Assembly (NCBI GenBank): GCA_965247425.1
Contig: OZ252023.1
Coordinates: forward strand, 1,116,001-1,180,000
Reading direction: 5' to 3'
Source of the DNA: CAZOZZ01 sp965247425
GTDB lineage: Bacteria > Acidobacteriota > Terriglobia > 20CM-2-55-15
Length of the DNA: 64,000 bases
Shown: in pieces, positions 16,849 to 29,241 of the stretch
Position numbering within the stretch: position 1 is the first letter of the stretch
Layout: every line of letters begins with the position of its first letter
Position numbers and translations under genes: made by a program
The notes under the pieces: model-generated
Database searches by the model: none
The model's input: only the letters and a program-made list of their open reading frames with translations
What the model was told of the DNA's origin: nothing

Positions 16849-16882
16849 GCAGTTTCTTGAAGACTCACTTGTTTTCTTTCCT

Positions 16883-17749
16883 CTAGAGGCGCTGCCTCTT
16901 CCGAACAGACATCAGAAAGGCCGTGACGACCAGGTACATCATCACACCGTAGATGCCGGGCGTCACTGCCAGTTCGCGTCGACCGAGGATTGTCGCGGCG
17001 ACAACGATTGCGACGGCGACGTTCTGCACGCCGACCTCTATCGAAATGGTGACGCCCTGTTCCTTGTTCAGCCGGAACGCTCGTGCCAGCAGGTAACCCA
17101 TGGACATCGTGATGACGGCGAGCCCCAGTGTGGCGAAGACCATTCCCAAGAAGTTGCTGGCCAGGAAATCGACCGACGTGAGCGTTCCCACCGAAACCAT
17201 CGCGATCATGATGATCAAGGTGAACATGCGGAGCGAGCGTCGCCACGCCGCTTCGATCGCCGGCGCCCATCGTTTGAGCGACATTCCGATCGACATGGGC
17301 AGGATCGTGATCAGAAACAGACGGATCATCGTATCCAGAACCGGCATCGAAAACTCCTGTCCCGCACCCGCGTGAAGCCGCAGGCCTGCCGAAACGATCA
17401 GCGGTACTGTGACGGTCGTGAGGGTGCTCGACAGGGCCGTCAATGTCACCGACAGGGCCAGATCGGCACGGGCGACGAACACTATCGCATTCGATGTCAC
17501 GCCGCCGGGACAGGCCGAAAGTATGATCAGGCCGATTGCCACGGCGGGATCCATTGGGACGACAAGAGTAAAGAGGAAAGCAGTCGCCGGCAGCAGGACC
17601 CTCTGGCCGACGAGCCCCAGGAAGACGGGCTTCGGACGGGAAACCACGCGCTTGAAATCGCCGCCTTCGAGCGTTGTGCCCAGGGCAAACATGATCGTGA
17701 TGATGCAGAAGGGGAAGAAGATCTGGCTGACCAGGGTCATCGTATCCAT
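16883..17749 (-). CDS. bile acid:sodium symporter (BASS) family transporter
   Basis: A 288-residue integral membrane protein with about nine or ten hydrophobic segments. It shows the BASS/SBF signature ILSACPGGVTSNAIVFVARADLALSVTLTALSS, including the Gly-Gly crossover region, and a second conserved part GVQNVAVAIVVAATIL near the C-terminus. Relatives move organic anions (bile-acid-like compounds, pantoate, pyruvate and others) with sodium; the substrate cannot be told from the sequence. The length is usual for bacterial members. It forms its own minus-strand unit. Confidence 0.85.
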   Translation of the reverse strand: MDTMTLVSQIFFPFCIITIMFALGTTLEGGDFKRVVSRPKPVFLGLVGQRVLLPATAFLFTLVVPMDPAVAIGLIILSACPGGVTSNAIVFVARADLALSVTLTALSSTLTTVTVPLIVSAGLRLHAGAGQEFSMPVLDTMIRLFLITILPMSIGMSLKRWAPAIEAAWRRSLRMFTLIIMIAMVSVGTLTSVDFLASNFLGMVFATLGLAVITMSMGYLLARAFRLNKEQGVTISIEVGVQNVAVAIVVAATILGRRELAVTPGIYGVMMYLVVTAFLMSVRKRQRL

Positions 17750-17862
17750 GCCGAATCACATCCCCTGCTAAAGAGTGACGGTCGCATGTGTCGCTATCGG
17801 CTTACGGCGCGAGGCGCGGACCGCGCACTCCAGATAGCTCGGCACCTGGCGCGCTGGGTACG

Positions 17863-17938
17863 TATCGCTTACACCAGCAAAGCGACTGCAATCGCGGCAA
17901 TATCGCTTACACCAGAAAAGCGACTGCGATTGCGACTA
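17863..17938. repeat. 38-bp tandem duplication at the end of a small membrane gene
   Basis: Two neighbouring units beginning TATCGCTTACACCAG (17863-17900 and 17901-17938) differ at a few bases. The downstream unit contains the stop codon of the gene 17907..18224, so the other unit is an extra copy of that gene's 3' end. Confidence 0.6.
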
Positions 17939-18224
17939 TCACCCCACCGGCCAGGACCAGGTTCCACACGCGTTGCACTTTCTGCATCTCTAACAACATC
18001 TCGTGTTGCGCATTGAGTGTTTGAACCAGCATTTCTATGTTGCGGTCCAGGACATTCAACCGATCTTTGAGAAACGCCTTCACCTCGTCGATGTTTGTCA
18101 TCGGTGTCAGGTCTTGTTCCCGAGTCTTGAACGCGTTCGACCGGATGTCGTTGATGATGTCCTGACCGATTTCAGTCGCGGCGGCCTCCTGGACTAATCC
18201 CAGGGCCAATCTAAACCAAGTCAT
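17907..18224 (-). CDS. small C-terminally anchored protein (105 aa)
   Basis: The N-terminal 60 residues are soluble, then comes a leucine/isoleucine heptad region (LKDRLNVLDRNIEMLVQTL) that suggests a coiled coil, and a single C-terminal hydrophobic segment (VLAGGVIVAIAVAFLV). The start overlaps the end of the HEAT-like gene by 14 bases, so the two are likely co-translated. The family is not recognised; the shape is that of a tail-anchored scaffold. Confidence 0.55.
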   Translation of the reverse strand: MTWFRLALGLVQEAAATEIGQDIINDIRSNAFKTREQDLTPMTNIDEVKAFLKDRLNVLDRNIEMLVQTLNAQHEMLLEMQKVQRVWNLVLAGGVIVAIAVAFLV

Positions 18225-18897
18225 TGTCGTAAAACTCCAGGGGATCCACCCGGTACTGTTCCCATTCCCAAGGTTCGTCCCGGTCTTCGAAATAGCTCGT
18301 GATTTCGTCTCCCGAGACCTCCATCTCGAGCGGTACGACCCGCATCAGGCTGGCGATCAGTTCACGGTCTTCGGGTTGGCGAAAGTGGGCGAGCAAGGTC
18401 AGCAGGTGTCCCCGCAGTGTGCTGCTTTCATTCGAAAGGCTGATTCGTTCGCGAAAGGTGGCGAGGACCTTGTCCCTTTCGGCTGGTTCGAGGACCGCGA
18501 TCCCTTCGAGCGCCGAGGCAGCGACGGCTCGGGCCGTCGTGTCCAACGTAGAATCTTCGAGAATCGATCGCAAGGCGGGCGCACCCGAGGGGCCGATTCT
18601 CGACAGAGCGATCGGCAGTTCGTCCAGGACATCTTCGTTGCTCGTGCTGCATGCTAATAGGATGGCGTCGGCCAATGCCGGGAGCGAGGGTTCGAACTTC
18701 AAAGCGCCCAGCAATTTGACGGCGTGGAAGACTGCGACCCGCCCGGCATCTTCAGTGTGCCAGAGACGGACGTTCCGCAGCATCTCAACGAGTTTTTCAG
18801 CAATTTCGTTTCCCCGTCCGACCACCTCTGCGACCGTCTGCCGAGACAGTTGCGGTTCGCCCTTGAGAAGTTGGGTCAGAAGTTCCCGGTCGTCCAT
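18211..18897 (-). CDS. HEAT-repeat-like protein (228 aa)
   Basis: The start is placed at 18897 (MDDRELLTQLLKG); the frame continues upstream but without a ribosome site. The protein is made of repeated amphipathic helix pairs (FHAVKLLGALKFEPSLPALADAI, ALSRIGPSGAPALRSIL, AVAASALEGI), the pattern of HEAT/armadillo-type scaffolds. The end is acidic. Such proteins usually mediate protein binding. It pairs with the small anchored protein downstream and is 65 bp from a methyltransferase gene on the same strand. Confidence 0.6.
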   Translation of the reverse strand: MDDRELLTQLLKGEPQLSRQTVAEVVGRGNEIAEKLVEMLRNVRLWHTEDAGRVAVFHAVKLLGALKFEPSLPALADAILLACSTSNEDVLDELPIALSRIGPSGAPALRSILEDSTLDTTARAVAASALEGIAVLEPAERDKVLATFRERISLSNESSTLRGHLLTLLAHFRQPEDRELIASLMRVVPLEMEVSGDEITSYFEDRDEPWEWEQYRVDPLEFYDNDLV

Positions 18898-18961
18898 AGC
18901 TCTAATATAGTAGACGATGATGTGATGTGAACACCCAGAAGGATGATGTCGGTCTGCTGCT

Positions 18962-19699
18962 TCAAACCGGCTCGGCAAGCCAGAGTTCAGTCCAGTACTG
19001 AATGTCGATCGAGGTTTCGCACCGTTCCAGCGCCTCTTCCAACTCCCGCTCGAATGCCTCGAGTCGTTCTTCTCCGATGCTTCGGATGTAGGAAGTACTG
19101 CGCGCCAGGCCCTTCCAGCGTTCGATGGTCATTGATTCGGAGTGTTCGAACTTCCTTTGCTCTACGGTCCGGAAGAGGCCGTCCCCTTCGAGGATTCGTG
19201 TCCAGTCTCTGTCCCGGTATCCGCACACGTGATCCGGATTGAATTTCCGGATCAGACGCTCGTACTCCCGCTGGTGGATCGGCTCGGTCGCCCGCGTGTT
19301 CCAGAAGAGCGCCAGGCTGCCGTTGGGTTTGACCAGGCGAGCGAACTCCGCCAAGGTGCGCGACGAGGCAAACCAGTGGAAGGACTGGGCGCAGAGAATC
19401 AGATCCGCGATCGAGTCCCCCAGGGGAATCTGTTCGGCGCTCGAACACACCATGTCGCGGCGTTCGTTTCCTTTGTTCCGTCCGGCGCCCAGCATCTTCT
19501 CACTGAGGTCGAACGCCACGACGCGGAAGCCCCTCTCAAGCAAGCGAACCGACCCTTTGCCCGTGCCGGCCCCGATGTCGACTATCGTGGAATCAAGATC
19601 AAGGGAACAGCGCGCGGCCAGAAAATCGTACAATGCCGTCGGGTAGCCCGGACGGAAGGCCGCATATTCGTCGGCGCAATATTCGAAGGGGATCTTCAT
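18962..19699 (-). CDS. class I SAM-dependent methyltransferase
   Basis: A 245-residue protein with motif I VDIGAGTGKGSVRLLERG (near residues 40-57), the acidic end of the next strand (VVAFDLSEKML), motif II/III SSAEQIPLGDSIADLILCAQSFHWF and post-motif VKPNGSLALFWNT. It belongs to the UbiE/Methyltransf_11 group; members methylate quinones, lipids or small molecules and the substrate is not predictable here. It is divergent from nth, 18 bp apart, so the two promoters must overlap. Confidence 0.8.
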   Translation of the reverse strand: MKIPFEYCADEYAAFRPGYPTALYDFLAARCSLDLDSTIVDIGAGTGKGSVRLLERGFRVVAFDLSEKMLGAGRNKGNERRDMVCSSAEQIPLGDSIADLILCAQSFHWFASSRTLAEFARLVKPNGSLALFWNTRATEPIHQREYERLIRKFNPDHVCGYRDRDWTRILEGDGLFRTVEQRKFEHSESMTIERWKGLARSTSYIRSIGEERLEAFERELEEALERCETSIDIQYWTELWLAEPV

Positions 19700-19717
19700 C
19701 GCCTAAAACCTGTTCTC

Positions 19718-20365
19718 ATGGAAGATACGGACATACGTCATATTATCCGAATTCTCAAGAGGGAGATCCGACAGTGGCCGGTCCCCGCGCTAGGGCACTA
19801 CACGGATTCACCATTTACGGTCCTCATCTCGTGCATCCTGAGCCTCCGTACGAAGGATCAGACGACCACTGCCGCCAGCGAACGACTGTTCGAAGTTGCC
19901 GCGACGCCCGAAGCCCTGATCGAGATTCCAGCCTCCGACATTGAGCAGTACATCTATCCGGTTTCTTTCTACCGGGTGAAGGCGAGGACGATCCGTGAAA
20001 TATCGGCCCAACTTCTGGAGAGGTTCGAAGGCCGGGTGCCCGACAGCCTTGACGATTTGCTCAGCCTGCCCGGCGTGGGGCGCAAGACCGCGAACATCGT
20101 CGTCACCCTGGCATTCAGCAAGCCGGGGATCGCAGTCGACATCCACGTGCATCGAATATCTAATCGTCTGGGGTATGTCTCGACGAAGACTCCGGACGAA
20201 ACGGAAATGGCATTGCGAGCCAAGCTGCCCCGGCGCTACTGGCTCGTCCTGAACGATCTGCTGGTCACCTTCGGTCAGAACCTGTGTAAACCCGTCAGCC
20301 CGCACTGTTCCATCTGCGCCATACGGCCATATTGTGACCGCGCGGGTGTCGAGCGGAGCCGCTGA
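19718..20365 (+). CDS. nth: endonuclease III (DNA glycosylase/AP lyase)
   Basis: A 215-residue base-excision repair enzyme. It has the catalytic helix-hairpin-helix LPGVGRKTA (118-126, catalytic Lys123), the catalytic Asp in VDIHVHRI (D141) and the four iron-sulfur cysteines C190, C197, C200 and C206 in the C-x6-C-x2-C-x5-C spacing. It would remove oxidised pyrimidines and cleave the abasic site. ATG 19718 is taken because upstream in-frame sequence is antisense to the methyltransferase gene. The length is typical. Confidence 0.93.
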   Translation: MEDTDIRHIIRILKREIRQWPVPALGHYTDSPFTVLISCILSLRTKDQTTTAASERLFEVAATPEALIEIPASDIEQYIYPVSFYRVKARTIREISAQLLERFEGRVPDSLDDLLSLPGVGRKTANIVVTLAFSKPGIAVDIHVHRISNRLGYVSTKTPDETEMALRAKLPRRYWLVLNDLLVTFGQNLCKPVSPHCSICAIRPYCDRAGVERSR

Positions 20366-20367
20366 CA

Positions 20368-20739
20368 CTACTTGCCGTCGCGTATCAGCCTTGCCAGTCG
20401 CTCCAGCATCTCGACGGGCAGTTGCGTGTAGGAGGAGACCGCTTCAAGATCGGCGCGTTCGCATCCGTCCAGGGAAGTATCGAGGACGTGACGGCAGGAG
20501 TTGCAGCCGTCGGTCGCGTAGATGGTCCGTGGTCCGGGCGAGTAAGCCATCAGGCGGATGGTGTCGCTGTCACGAAGAACGTGTCCCTGGTCCTCGTAGC
20601 CTCCCGGCTCCGCCAGCCAGAACTCGGGTTCCGGCTGGCGTTCGGCCGCCACAACCAGCAACAGGGAACCTACGTCGAAGTTGACGAGTTCCTTCGCCGA
20701 ATCCTGAAGCTTGCGCTCGTCGGTGTAGTGGACTTGCAT
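20368..20739 (-). CDS. hypothetical protein downstream of nuoBCD (123 aa)
   Basis: It begins 32 bp after the nuoBCD stop on the same strand, so it is likely in that operon. The protein is acidic and soluble with cysteines in DGCNSCRHVLDTSLDGC, which could hold a metal. It does not match NuoE or another complex I subunit. Its stop is three bases from the convergent nth stop. Function unknown. Confidence 0.55.
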   Translation of the reverse strand: MQVHYTDERKLQDSAKELVNFDVGSLLLVVAAERQPEPEFWLAEPGGYEDQGHVLRDSDTIRLMAYSPGPRTIYATDGCNSCRHVLDTSLDGCERADLEAVSSYTQLPVEMLERLARLIRDGK

Positions 20740-20771
20740 GGCTTGGAGTTCCGTGACCGATCGCCGTCAGA

Positions 20772-23060
20772 TCATTTCTCCAGTTCTCCGGCAACAATGT
20801 TCAGCGAACCCAGGGCTGCTATCGCGTCAGAAATATACCCGCCCTTGATCATTTCGTTGAATGCCTGGAAAATGTAGAAACAGCTGCCGCGGCACCGGAG
20901 TCGGTACGGGTTTTTCCCCCCGTCGCTGACCAGGTAGAAACCCAACTCTCCGTTTGCCGCCTCCCAGTAGGAATAGACTTCGCCAATCGGTGGCAGGATG
21001 CCGTCCTGGATCAACTCGAAATGGTTCATCAGGTCTTCGATGTTGGAATACACACCCTGCTTGGGTGGCAAGCTGATCCGGCGGTCGTCGATCTGCACCG
21101 GCCCTTCGGGCAAGTTGTCCAGAGCCTGCTCGATGATCCTGATGCTCTGGCGGATTTCTTCAATTCGGACGAGGTACCGATCGTAAATGTCCCCGTTCTC
21201 CCCGACGGGAATGGAGAAATCGAACTGGTCGTAGTCGTAGTTGGGGAACCACTTACGGATGTCGTAGGGCACTCCACACGCACGAAGAGCCGGCCCGGTA
21301 AAGCCCCAGTCGATGGCGTCTTCGGCCGAGATTCCGTTGACCCCCTGGGTTCTCGCCTTGAATAGAGCATTGTGCCGGTTCATGCGTTCGATGTCGTCCA
21401 GGTACTTCGGGATCGACTTGAGTACTTCACGTGCCTTCGTGACAAAATCGGCGGGCAGATCTTGTGAAACGCCGCCGATACGCACATAGCTGACCGTCAG
21501 CCTGCCCCCGCAACATGCCTCGATCAGGTCGTAAATCTCTTCCCGGGGCCGGAAGGCATACCAGAAATTCGTAATCGCTCCCAGGTCCACCAGATTCGTT
21601 CCGATGCACACAAGATGATCTGCGATTCGGCTGAACTCCGACAGGATGACGCGGATGTACTGCGCGCGTTTGGGAATTTCGACACCGAACATCTTCTCCA
21701 CGGTCATGGCGTAGGTGACGCCGTTCATCATGGATGACATGTAATTCAAACGGTCCGTGAACGGGATGACCTGCCAGTACGTGTGGGTTTCCGACATCTT
21801 CTCGAAACAGCGATGGAGGAAACCGATCTCGGTGTCCGAATCGGTGATTGTCTCGCCCTCGGTTGCGACCTGCAGACGGAACGTTCCATGCATGGCGGGA
21901 TGTTGCGGCCCGAGGTTCAGGATCATCGGCTCCGGCTGATCGTTCGCTTCGGCATGTCGTCTGGAGCGCTCCACTACCGGCAGGTCGATGGTTTCCGTGC
22001 AGAGGGTTCGTTGTCCGGCAGGGAAGTCCCGTCGCAGCGGATGTCCTTCAAATTGGGAATGCGTCAGGAGCCGCCGCAGGTCCGGATGCCCTTTGAAGTC
22101 GATACCGAACATGTCGTAGGCTTCACGCTCGGCCCAGTTGGCGGACTTCCAGACGTCTACTGCGGTGTCGATTTCGGGAGCCTCGCCCGGGACGGGAACC
22201 TTCAATCGCAGGCGGTGCTTATTCGACAGCGACAGCATGTGGTAGACGACATCGTAGCGCTCGGCTCTCTGGTCCAGATGATCGACCGCGGTGACGTCCA
22301 GGAGCATCTTGAAATCGAAATCCGGGTCGTTCTTCAGTCCACGGAGGACATGCCTGATGTTGTCCCGCTTGACGGAAATCGACAGGTCGCCCCGGAATTC
22401 CTGCATGCCGATCAACTCGTCCGGGAACTTTTCCCTGAACGTGCGCGCGATCGGCCCGTCGGGTTCCTGGTTGTCTTCAAGAAAGCGAATCAGCGGGCGA
22501 GACGGCGGGTGCAGCCCATAGACGGTGGCGTCGACTTCGGGAAGCTTCAGAACCTGATGCGCGGGATGCCGTTCGTAGGATTGTCGCTTGTCGGTGACGA
22601 TCTGTTTCTGCAGCTGGATGATACCGTCGAAAACGGCTTCGGGCACCGGCGGGCATCCTGGAATGTAGACGTCGACCGGGATGATTTCGTCGATACCCTG
22701 CATGACGTGGTAGGAACGGTAGAAGCCGCCGCACGTCGCGCACGCGCCCATCGAAATAACCCACTTGGGCTCGGCCATCTGGTCGTAGATCTTCTTGAGG
22801 ACCGGCCCCATCTTGTCATTGATGGTTCCCAGAACCATGAGGACGTCCGCCTGGCGCGGAGAGAAGCGGACGACTTCGGAACCGAAACGCGCGATGTCGT
22901 AGTGGGCGCCGGCGACAGCCATGAACTCGATGGCACAGCAGGCCGTCCCGAAGGGATATGGCCAGAGCGAACTCTTGCGGGCCCAGTTCGATAGCGCGTC
23001 CACCGTAGTGGTGAGAAAGTTGCCGTGTTCGACCTCTTCTACCTCTGTCAGCTCACGCAT
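20772..23060 (-). CDS. nuoBCD: NADH-quinone oxidoreductase subunits B, C and D in one polypeptide
   Basis: A 762-residue fusion. Residues 1-170 are NuoB, with the N2 cluster ligands in TACCAIE (C41, C42), GACATC (C107) and PGCPP (C136). Residues about 205-355 are NuoC, with EREAYDMFGIDFKGHPDLRRLL. Residues about 375-762 are NuoD, with LNLGPQHPAMHGTFRL and the usual C-terminus ALGSLNIVAGE. It would form the peripheral-arm base of respiratory complex I, where N2 passes electrons to quinone. NuoC-NuoD fusions are common in enterobacteria; the three-part fusion is less usual. No other nuo gene is next to it: upstream are repeats and an IS1380 copy, downstream one hypothetical gene. No frameshift is seen. 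Confidence 0.93.
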   Translation of the reverse strand: MRELTEVEEVEHGNFLTTTVDALSNWARKSSLWPYPFGTACCAIEFMAVAGAHYDIARFGSEVVRFSPRQADVLMVLGTINDKMGPVLKKIYDQMAEPKWVISMGACATCGGFYRSYHVMQGIDEIIPVDVYIPGCPPVPEAVFDGIIQLQKQIVTDKRQSYERHPAHQVLKLPEVDATVYGLHPPSRPLIRFLEDNQEPDGPIARTFREKFPDELIGMQEFRGDLSISVKRDNIRHVLRGLKNDPDFDFKMLLDVTAVDHLDQRAERYDVVYHMLSLSNKHRLRLKVPVPGEAPEIDTAVDVWKSANWAEREAYDMFGIDFKGHPDLRRLLTHSQFEGHPLRRDFPAGQRTLCTETIDLPVVERSRRHAEANDQPEPMILNLGPQHPAMHGTFRLQVATEGETITDSDTEIGFLHRCFEKMSETHTYWQVIPFTDRLNYMSSMMNGVTYAMTVEKMFGVEIPKRAQYIRVILSEFSRIADHLVCIGTNLVDLGAITNFWYAFRPREEIYDLIEACCGGRLTVSYVRIGGVSQDLPADFVTKAREVLKSIPKYLDDIERMNRHNALFKARTQGVNGISAEDAIDWGFTGPALRACGVPYDIRKWFPNYDYDQFDFSIPVGENGDIYDRYLVRIEEIRQSIRIIEQALDNLPEGPVQIDDRRISLPPKQGVYSNIEDLMNHFELIQDGILPPIGEVYSYWEAANGELGFYLVSDGGKNPYRLRCRGSCFYIFQAFNEMIKGGYISDAIAALGSLNIVAGELEK

Positions 23061-23144
23061 AAGCAGTCAATTCTAGCACAGCGCTCGAGGTGCAATTGCC
23101 AGTCCCGGCCTGCCCGGTTGAACGCATCGAGTTTCGGTTTTCGA

Positions 23145-23296
23145 CCGAGAGGCGCTAAGACGCAAAGGTCATTATTGTTGGTATTTCGTCGGTGATGGCT
23201 GGTACTTCCGAACTGACAAGGATGTCCCCCGGAGACACGGACCGGCCTCGCCACTCCCGTCCCAAAAAAATCCTCTGCGTCTTTGCGTCTCTGCGT
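23145..23296. repeat. inverted repeat of the GACGCAAAGACGCAGAG type
   Basis: GAGGCGCTAAGACGCAAAGG near 23145-23166 and, inverted, CTCTGCGTCTTTGCGTCTC near 23272-23290 flank about 100 bases. The arm resembles a repeat scattered through several environmental phyla. It lies between nuoBCD and the IS insertion, with no gene inside. Confidence 0.5.
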
Positions 23297-23372
23297 CAAG
23301 CTTCCTGCCGGCGGCTCTTAGGAGCCCGTGGCGGAAGTCTGTAGGGTCGCGTTACGAGCGCCATGGGGCTAG

Positions 23373-25110
23373 CCCGCATAAATCACCGAAAGGACCAGAA
23401 AAGGCCGCCCTGTTTGGCATAAATCGTTTGTCGAGAACGGTTCAGAAACCAAACGGAGGCGGCCCTTATGAGTACAGAGTGTAAACAAACCACGTTCGAA
23501 TTTCACGGACTTCTTCAACGAAAAATGAAGGCGCGTTTCGACGGCGGCAAGATCACGTCTGACGCTGGAGTTCTGCTGCTGCGTGAAGTCGAAAAGCGGA
23601 CCGGTTTGATCGATGGATTGGCGGGGTGTTTTAGCGATCATCGCGACCAACGGTTGATCGAACACACCGTGAAGGAGCTGTTGGGACAGCGGGTCTACGG
23701 GCTGTGCCTGGGATATGAAGACCTGAACGATCACGATCAGTTACGGACCGACCCGATGCTTGCGTTGGCGGTGGACAAAGCGGATCCGCTGGGAACGAAT
23801 CGACGACAGGCCGGCGACTGGGGAAAGGCGTTGGCGGGCAAGAGCACGCTAAACCGATTGGAGTTGACCGGCGCCGAAGTCGGCGACCAGGAGCGGTACA
23901 AGAAGATCGCTATGGATGGGGACAAGATCGATCGTTGGATGGTCGATGCGTTTGTGGCAGCCCATGACAACACGGCGCCCGAAGAGATCGTTCTGGATCT
24001 GGACGCGACCGATGATCCGATCCATGGTCAACAGGAAGGCCGGTTCTTTCACGGCTACTACCGCAACTACTGCTATCTGCCCTTGTACATCTTCTGTGGA
24101 GAGCATCTGTTGTGCGCTCGGCTGCGCCCGTCCAATATCGATGGGGCGGCAGGATCAGTCGATGAATTGGAACGTATCGTCGGCCAGATCCGTCAGAGCT
24201 GGCCGGACGTGTCGATCATCATTCGGGCCGATTCCGGATTCTGCCGGGATGCATTACTGGACTGGTGTGAAACCCACCAGGTCGATTATGTGATGGGGTT
24301 GGCCAAGAACGACCGCCTCAAGCGAGAGATCGCTGACCAGATGATTCAGGCTGAAGCGGAGTTTCAGACCACTGGGAAATCGGCACGAGTGTTTAAGGAT
24401 TTCCTGTACCGGACTCGAAAGAGCTGGAGCCGCACTCGTCGCGTTGTTGGCAAAGCCGAGTTCCTGGCCAAGGGCGCCAATCCCCGATTCGTGGTGACCT
24501 CACTGCCACCGGAACGACTCGGAGCCCAAGCGCTCTACGAAGATTTCTATTGCGCACGCGGCGACATGGAGAACCGGATCAAAGAACAGCAACTGGATCT
24601 ATTTGCCGACCGCACCAGTGCGGGAACCATGCGCGCCAATCAGCTCCGACTGTATCTGTCCTCAGCCGCCTACATGCTTATGCAGGCGTTGCGTCGTCTC
24701 GGTCTCAAAGATACCGCGATGGCCCATGCCCAATGCGGAACCATCCGTCTGAAGCTTCTTAAGATCGGTGCGCGTATCCGCCTCACGGTCCGCAACGTCT
24801 GGATCTCGATGTCGGAGGCCTATCCCTATGCCGACGTCTTTGCTCTCATAGTGAGAAACCTGCAATCAATTCCGCTTCGTTGCTGACGACACCGAACCTT
24901 CAGATCCGAAAAACAGCGCCTCTCATCTGCCTCCCGGCGAGGCCTGCCTGCACTCGCCCATTCATGCCGATCTCCCGCCAAATGTCGCCGTGTCACAGGC
25001 TCAAAATCCGCCAATGTCCACGGCTCGCTCACTCTCAGCTCCAAGTCTCGCCGCAAATCGCTTCTCGTATCCGAACACCGATCGATTCTCCGATTGGTGA
25101 TCCATCCGGG
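23373..25110. mobile_element. IS1380-family insertion sequence, copy 1 (intact)
   Basis: 1738 bp with imperfect inverted ends (CCCGCATAAATCACC left; CCCGGATGGATCACC as read from the right) and a 4-bp target duplication CTAG at 23369-23372 and 25111-25114, the size expected for this family. The copy at 59193..60930 has the same length and encodes the same protein. Confidence 0.9.
23468..24886 (+). CDS. IS1380-family transposase
   Basis: A 472-residue DDE transposase. The N-terminus has the family pattern KARFDGGKITSDAGVLLLREVEKRTGL. The catalytic part includes LDLDATDDPIHGQQEG (first Asp), IRADSGFCRDALLDWCE (second Asp) and YCARGDMENRIKEQQLDLFADRTS (the catalytic Glu region). It is intact and identical to the protein encoded at 59417..60835, which suggests recent movement. 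About 220 non-coding bases follow before the right end. Confidence 0.95.
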   Translation: MSTECKQTTFEFHGLLQRKMKARFDGGKITSDAGVLLLREVEKRTGLIDGLAGCFSDHRDQRLIEHTVKELLGQRVYGLCLGYEDLNDHDQLRTDPMLALAVDKADPLGTNRRQAGDWGKALAGKSTLNRLELTGAEVGDQERYKKIAMDGDKIDRWMVDAFVAAHDNTAPEEIVLDLDATDDPIHGQQEGRFFHGYYRNYCYLPLYIFCGEHLLCARLRPSNIDGAAGSVDELERIVGQIRQSWPDVSIIIRADSGFCRDALLDWCETHQVDYVMGLAKNDRLKREIADQMIQAEAEFQTTGKSARVFKDFLYRTRKSWSRTRRVVGKAEFLAKGANPRFVVTSLPPERLGAQALYEDFYCARGDMENRIKEQQLDLFADRTSAGTMRANQLRLYLSSAAYMLMQALRRLGLKDTAMAHAQCGTIRLKLLKIGARIRLTVRNVWISMSEAYPYADVFALIVRNLQSIPLRC

Positions 25111-25333
25111 CTAGATGCAAGGCGCCACGACGACGTCGATGCTCTTCATCGATCTAGGAGTGGCAACGCCGCAGCTGGCCCCATGCCGTCGTAACCCGAA
25201 GGGCGCACGGGTCTTCGGGCCACAGGCTTTGTCATTCGTCGGTCACGATGACAAAGCATCGTTCCGCTCCTCATTTCGCGCCTGAGACCCGAATACCCCT
25301 GCGCGCGACCCTACAGACTTCCACCACGGGCTC

Positions 25334-29032
<3,699 letters not shown>

Positions 29033-29070
29033 CAGGCTATTGTAACGAATTTCGATCTGGACCGGCGGGA

Positions 29071-29218
29071 GGTGGGCCCGACGCTAAGAAAAGCTCCCGG
29101 TGTGGGGGGACCGTCCCGGCGTAGAAGCTCCCGAAGAGCTTCGCATCGCGACAGGGTAGGAGCTCTCATAAAAGGAAGGGATGGGGGAGGGACGGTGGGC
29201 TCGACGCTAAGAAATGCT
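29071..29218. repeat. 25-bp direct repeats in the metH-ctlX intergenic region
   Basis: GGTGGGCCCGACGCTAAGAA... (29071-29095) recurs at 29194-29218 with two differences. Between them GAAGCTC (29124-29130) and GAGCTTC (29136-29142) form a short hairpin. The region must hold both divergent promoters. Confidence 0.5.
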
Positions 29219-29241
29219 ACATTGGTCAATCAGGAGGAGAG

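Noticed and set aside
16823..18016. A 397-codon plus-strand frame opposite the transporter
   Set aside because: Antisense to a clear BASS transporter; His/Arg/Gln-rich with no domain.
21783..22994. A 403-codon plus-strand frame opposite nuoBCD
   Set aside because: Antisense shadow of an intact, highly conserved gene.
24880..25194. A frame after the IS1380 transposase, also seen at 59097-59423
   Set aside because: It lies in the non-coding right end of the IS and continues into different flanking DNA in each copy; no ribosome site and no homology expected.
29033..29241. A cobalamin or SAM riboswitch for metH
   Set aside because: No B12-box or SAM-I core was recognised in the 200-bp leader; only a short hairpin and direct repeats are seen. 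A covariance search could overturn this.
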